The translations under genes and the position numbers were made by a program. Under the pieces are notes generated by a model, which ran no database searches, was not told where the DNA came from, and saw only the letters and a list, made by a program, of their open reading frames with translations. This document shows positions 63,531 to 64,000 of a DNA stretch of 64,000 nucleotides, piece by piece. Position 1 is the stretch's first letter, and every line of letters begins with the position of its first letter. This DNA is from Pararhizobium qamdonense (GTDB lineage Bacteria; Pseudomonadota; Alphaproteobacteria; Rhizobiales; Rhizobiaceae), in NCBI RefSeq assembly GCF_029277445.1, contig NZ_CP119566.1:1395001-1459000 (forward strand). The letters are read 5' to 3'.

Positions 63531-63641
63531 GATCGGAACTCCTTGGACTTTACCCCTGGTGAAGTCGGACGATCGGGTATGAAAGTCAAGGGTTGGCAGT
63601 GTCGCGGGTGGGGAGGGAGTTTGTAGCGTTGGCCCTGCAGA

Positions 63642-63722
63642 CCCCCTCTCTTGCAAAATCTAAGACTTAGCTGCGCTAAGATCTTGATTTTGCTTTCTCC
63701 CCCGCCGAGGGGGGAGAAAGGG
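63642..63722. repeat. GC-rich palindromic repeat with an AT-rich inner hairpin
   Basis: CCCCCTCTC and TCTCCCCC/GGGGGGAGA arms flank an imperfect inner palindrome (GCAAAATCTAAGACTTAGC against GCTAAGATCTTGATTTTGC). It is upstream of ubiG. The family resembles the other GC-rich palindromes here in its C/G-run ends but differs in the inner part. Confidence 0.75.
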
Positions 63723-63737
63723 CTGCGGCGTTTGCTT

Positions 63738-63876
63738 TCACCCTCCCCTTGAGGGGGGAGGGTCGGAGCGAAGCTCCGGGGTGGGGTGATCGGCGCCATG
63801 CGCATTGGGCAATTGTGTTCGCGGCGGGTCACCCCCACCCGCCGCGTTGCGGCGACCTCCCCCCTCAAGGGGGAGG
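63738..63876. repeat. Inverted pair of GC-rich palindromic units
   Basis: A unit starting CACCCTCCCCTTGAGGGGGG with a GGAGC/GCTCC hairpin, then a GGGGTGGGGTGAT stretch and about 30 nt of spacer, and an inverted partner CACCCCCACCCGCCGCGTTG with CGGCGACCTCCCCCCTCAAG. The halves share G/C-run arms but have different inner mini-hairpins. No gene lies between 63531 and the right end of the window. Confidence 0.75.
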
Positions 63877-64000
63877 TGGAACTGCGACGCCATCTTTGTG
63901 AATGTTTCCGGACTGTGAGAGAGCGCCAGCTTGTCTGGCGATCGCGCTAAAGTTTCGCTTTGTCCACGCTCAGTGCCGCAGCCGAGGACAGCCGGTGTGC
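63877..64000. other. Unassigned end of the window
   Basis: The last 124 bases contain no complete gene. They probably hold the promoter region of the gene that follows outside the window. Confidence 0.5.

Noticed and set aside
1..64000. Prophage, insertion sequence or CRISPR array
   Set aside because: No transposase, integrase other than XerD, phage structural gene or direct-repeat array with regular spacers was seen.

Overview
The window is a gene-dense, GC-rich chromosomal segment from an alphaproteobacterium, most likely Rhizobiaceae (Rhizobium/Agrobacterium/Sinorhizobium relatives). This rests on gene content and order: a small membrane protein-xerD-accA diverging from aroK-aroB-CNNM transporter, bolA and a J-domain protein before cobS-cobT, ftsE-ftsX-ydcF-plsC, argH-lipoprotein-lysA-TIGR02302, a PduO adenosyltransferase after a twin-TM protein, and GC-rich palindromic intergenic repeats of the type common in this family. 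No phage, insertion sequence, CRISPR array or secondary-metabolite cluster was seen. Nearly all of it is core housekeeping chromosome.

Layout. 1-5.3 kb: fatty-acid synthesis (accA, cut by the window edge), chromosome dimer resolution (xerD), shikimate pathway (aroK, aroB) and a CBS-domain membrane protein. 5.3-10.5 kb: bolA, a J-domain protein, the CobS/CobT cobaltochelatase subunits and a secreted phytase-esterase-like protein. 10.5-18 kb: queuosine precursor transporter, rpmB, DUF3108 protein, YddG-like exporter, cupin, gloB, methyltransferase, hisC and tyrC. 18-19 kb: a small AT-richer island with two hypothetical genes, the second apparently frameshifted. 19-26.5 kb: DUF2125, chaC, plsC, ydcF, ftsX and ftsE, with a CtrA-type box in front of ftsE, then hpt and a CpdR-like receiver. 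26.5-33 kb: TIGR02302 envelope protein, lysA, an LptM-like lipoprotein, argH and tlpA. 33-37.6 kb: vapBC, 3-hydroxybutyryl-CoA dehydrogenase, etfA/etfB and a rhomboid protease. 37.7-44.6 kb: cobalamin adenosyltransferase, twin-TM protein, SDR, YihY, gluQ, AlkA-type glycosylase, HNH protein, dsbB, a DedA-like protein and tRNA-Leu(CAA). 45-50 kb: acyl-CoA synthetase, then a CelD/BcsL-type acetyltransferase with a flippase (surface polysaccharide). 50-64 kb: secA, a parvulin PPIase, argJ-GNAT-mutT, an orphan Flp pilin, comF, grxC, a nitrilase-family hydrolase, DUF1178, DUF3291, a wrecked toxin-antitoxin locus and ubiG.

Themes. Cobalamin (CobS, CobT, PduO), aromatic amino acids (AroK, AroB, TyrC, HisC, YddG), arginine (ArgH, ArgJ), lysine/peptidoglycan (LysA), queuosine handling (YhhQ, GluQ) and division/envelope functions (FtsEX, PlsC, YdcF, TIGR02302) recur.

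The least explained signals are: (i) a compact preQ1-I-like pseudoknot covering the ribosome binding site and start codon of the queuosine precursor transporter; (ii) a promoter, long-stem leader, 29-codon ORF and hairpin packed between secA and the flippase; (iii) a junction at about 61.63 kb that fuses the 5' ends of two convergent toxin genes, leaving two antitoxins without intact toxins; (iv) a hairpin repeat whose terminal bases supply stop codons to flanking genes; and (v) a CtrA box before ftsEX. No search or folding program was run; all assignments come from reading the sequence and from knowledge of the families.
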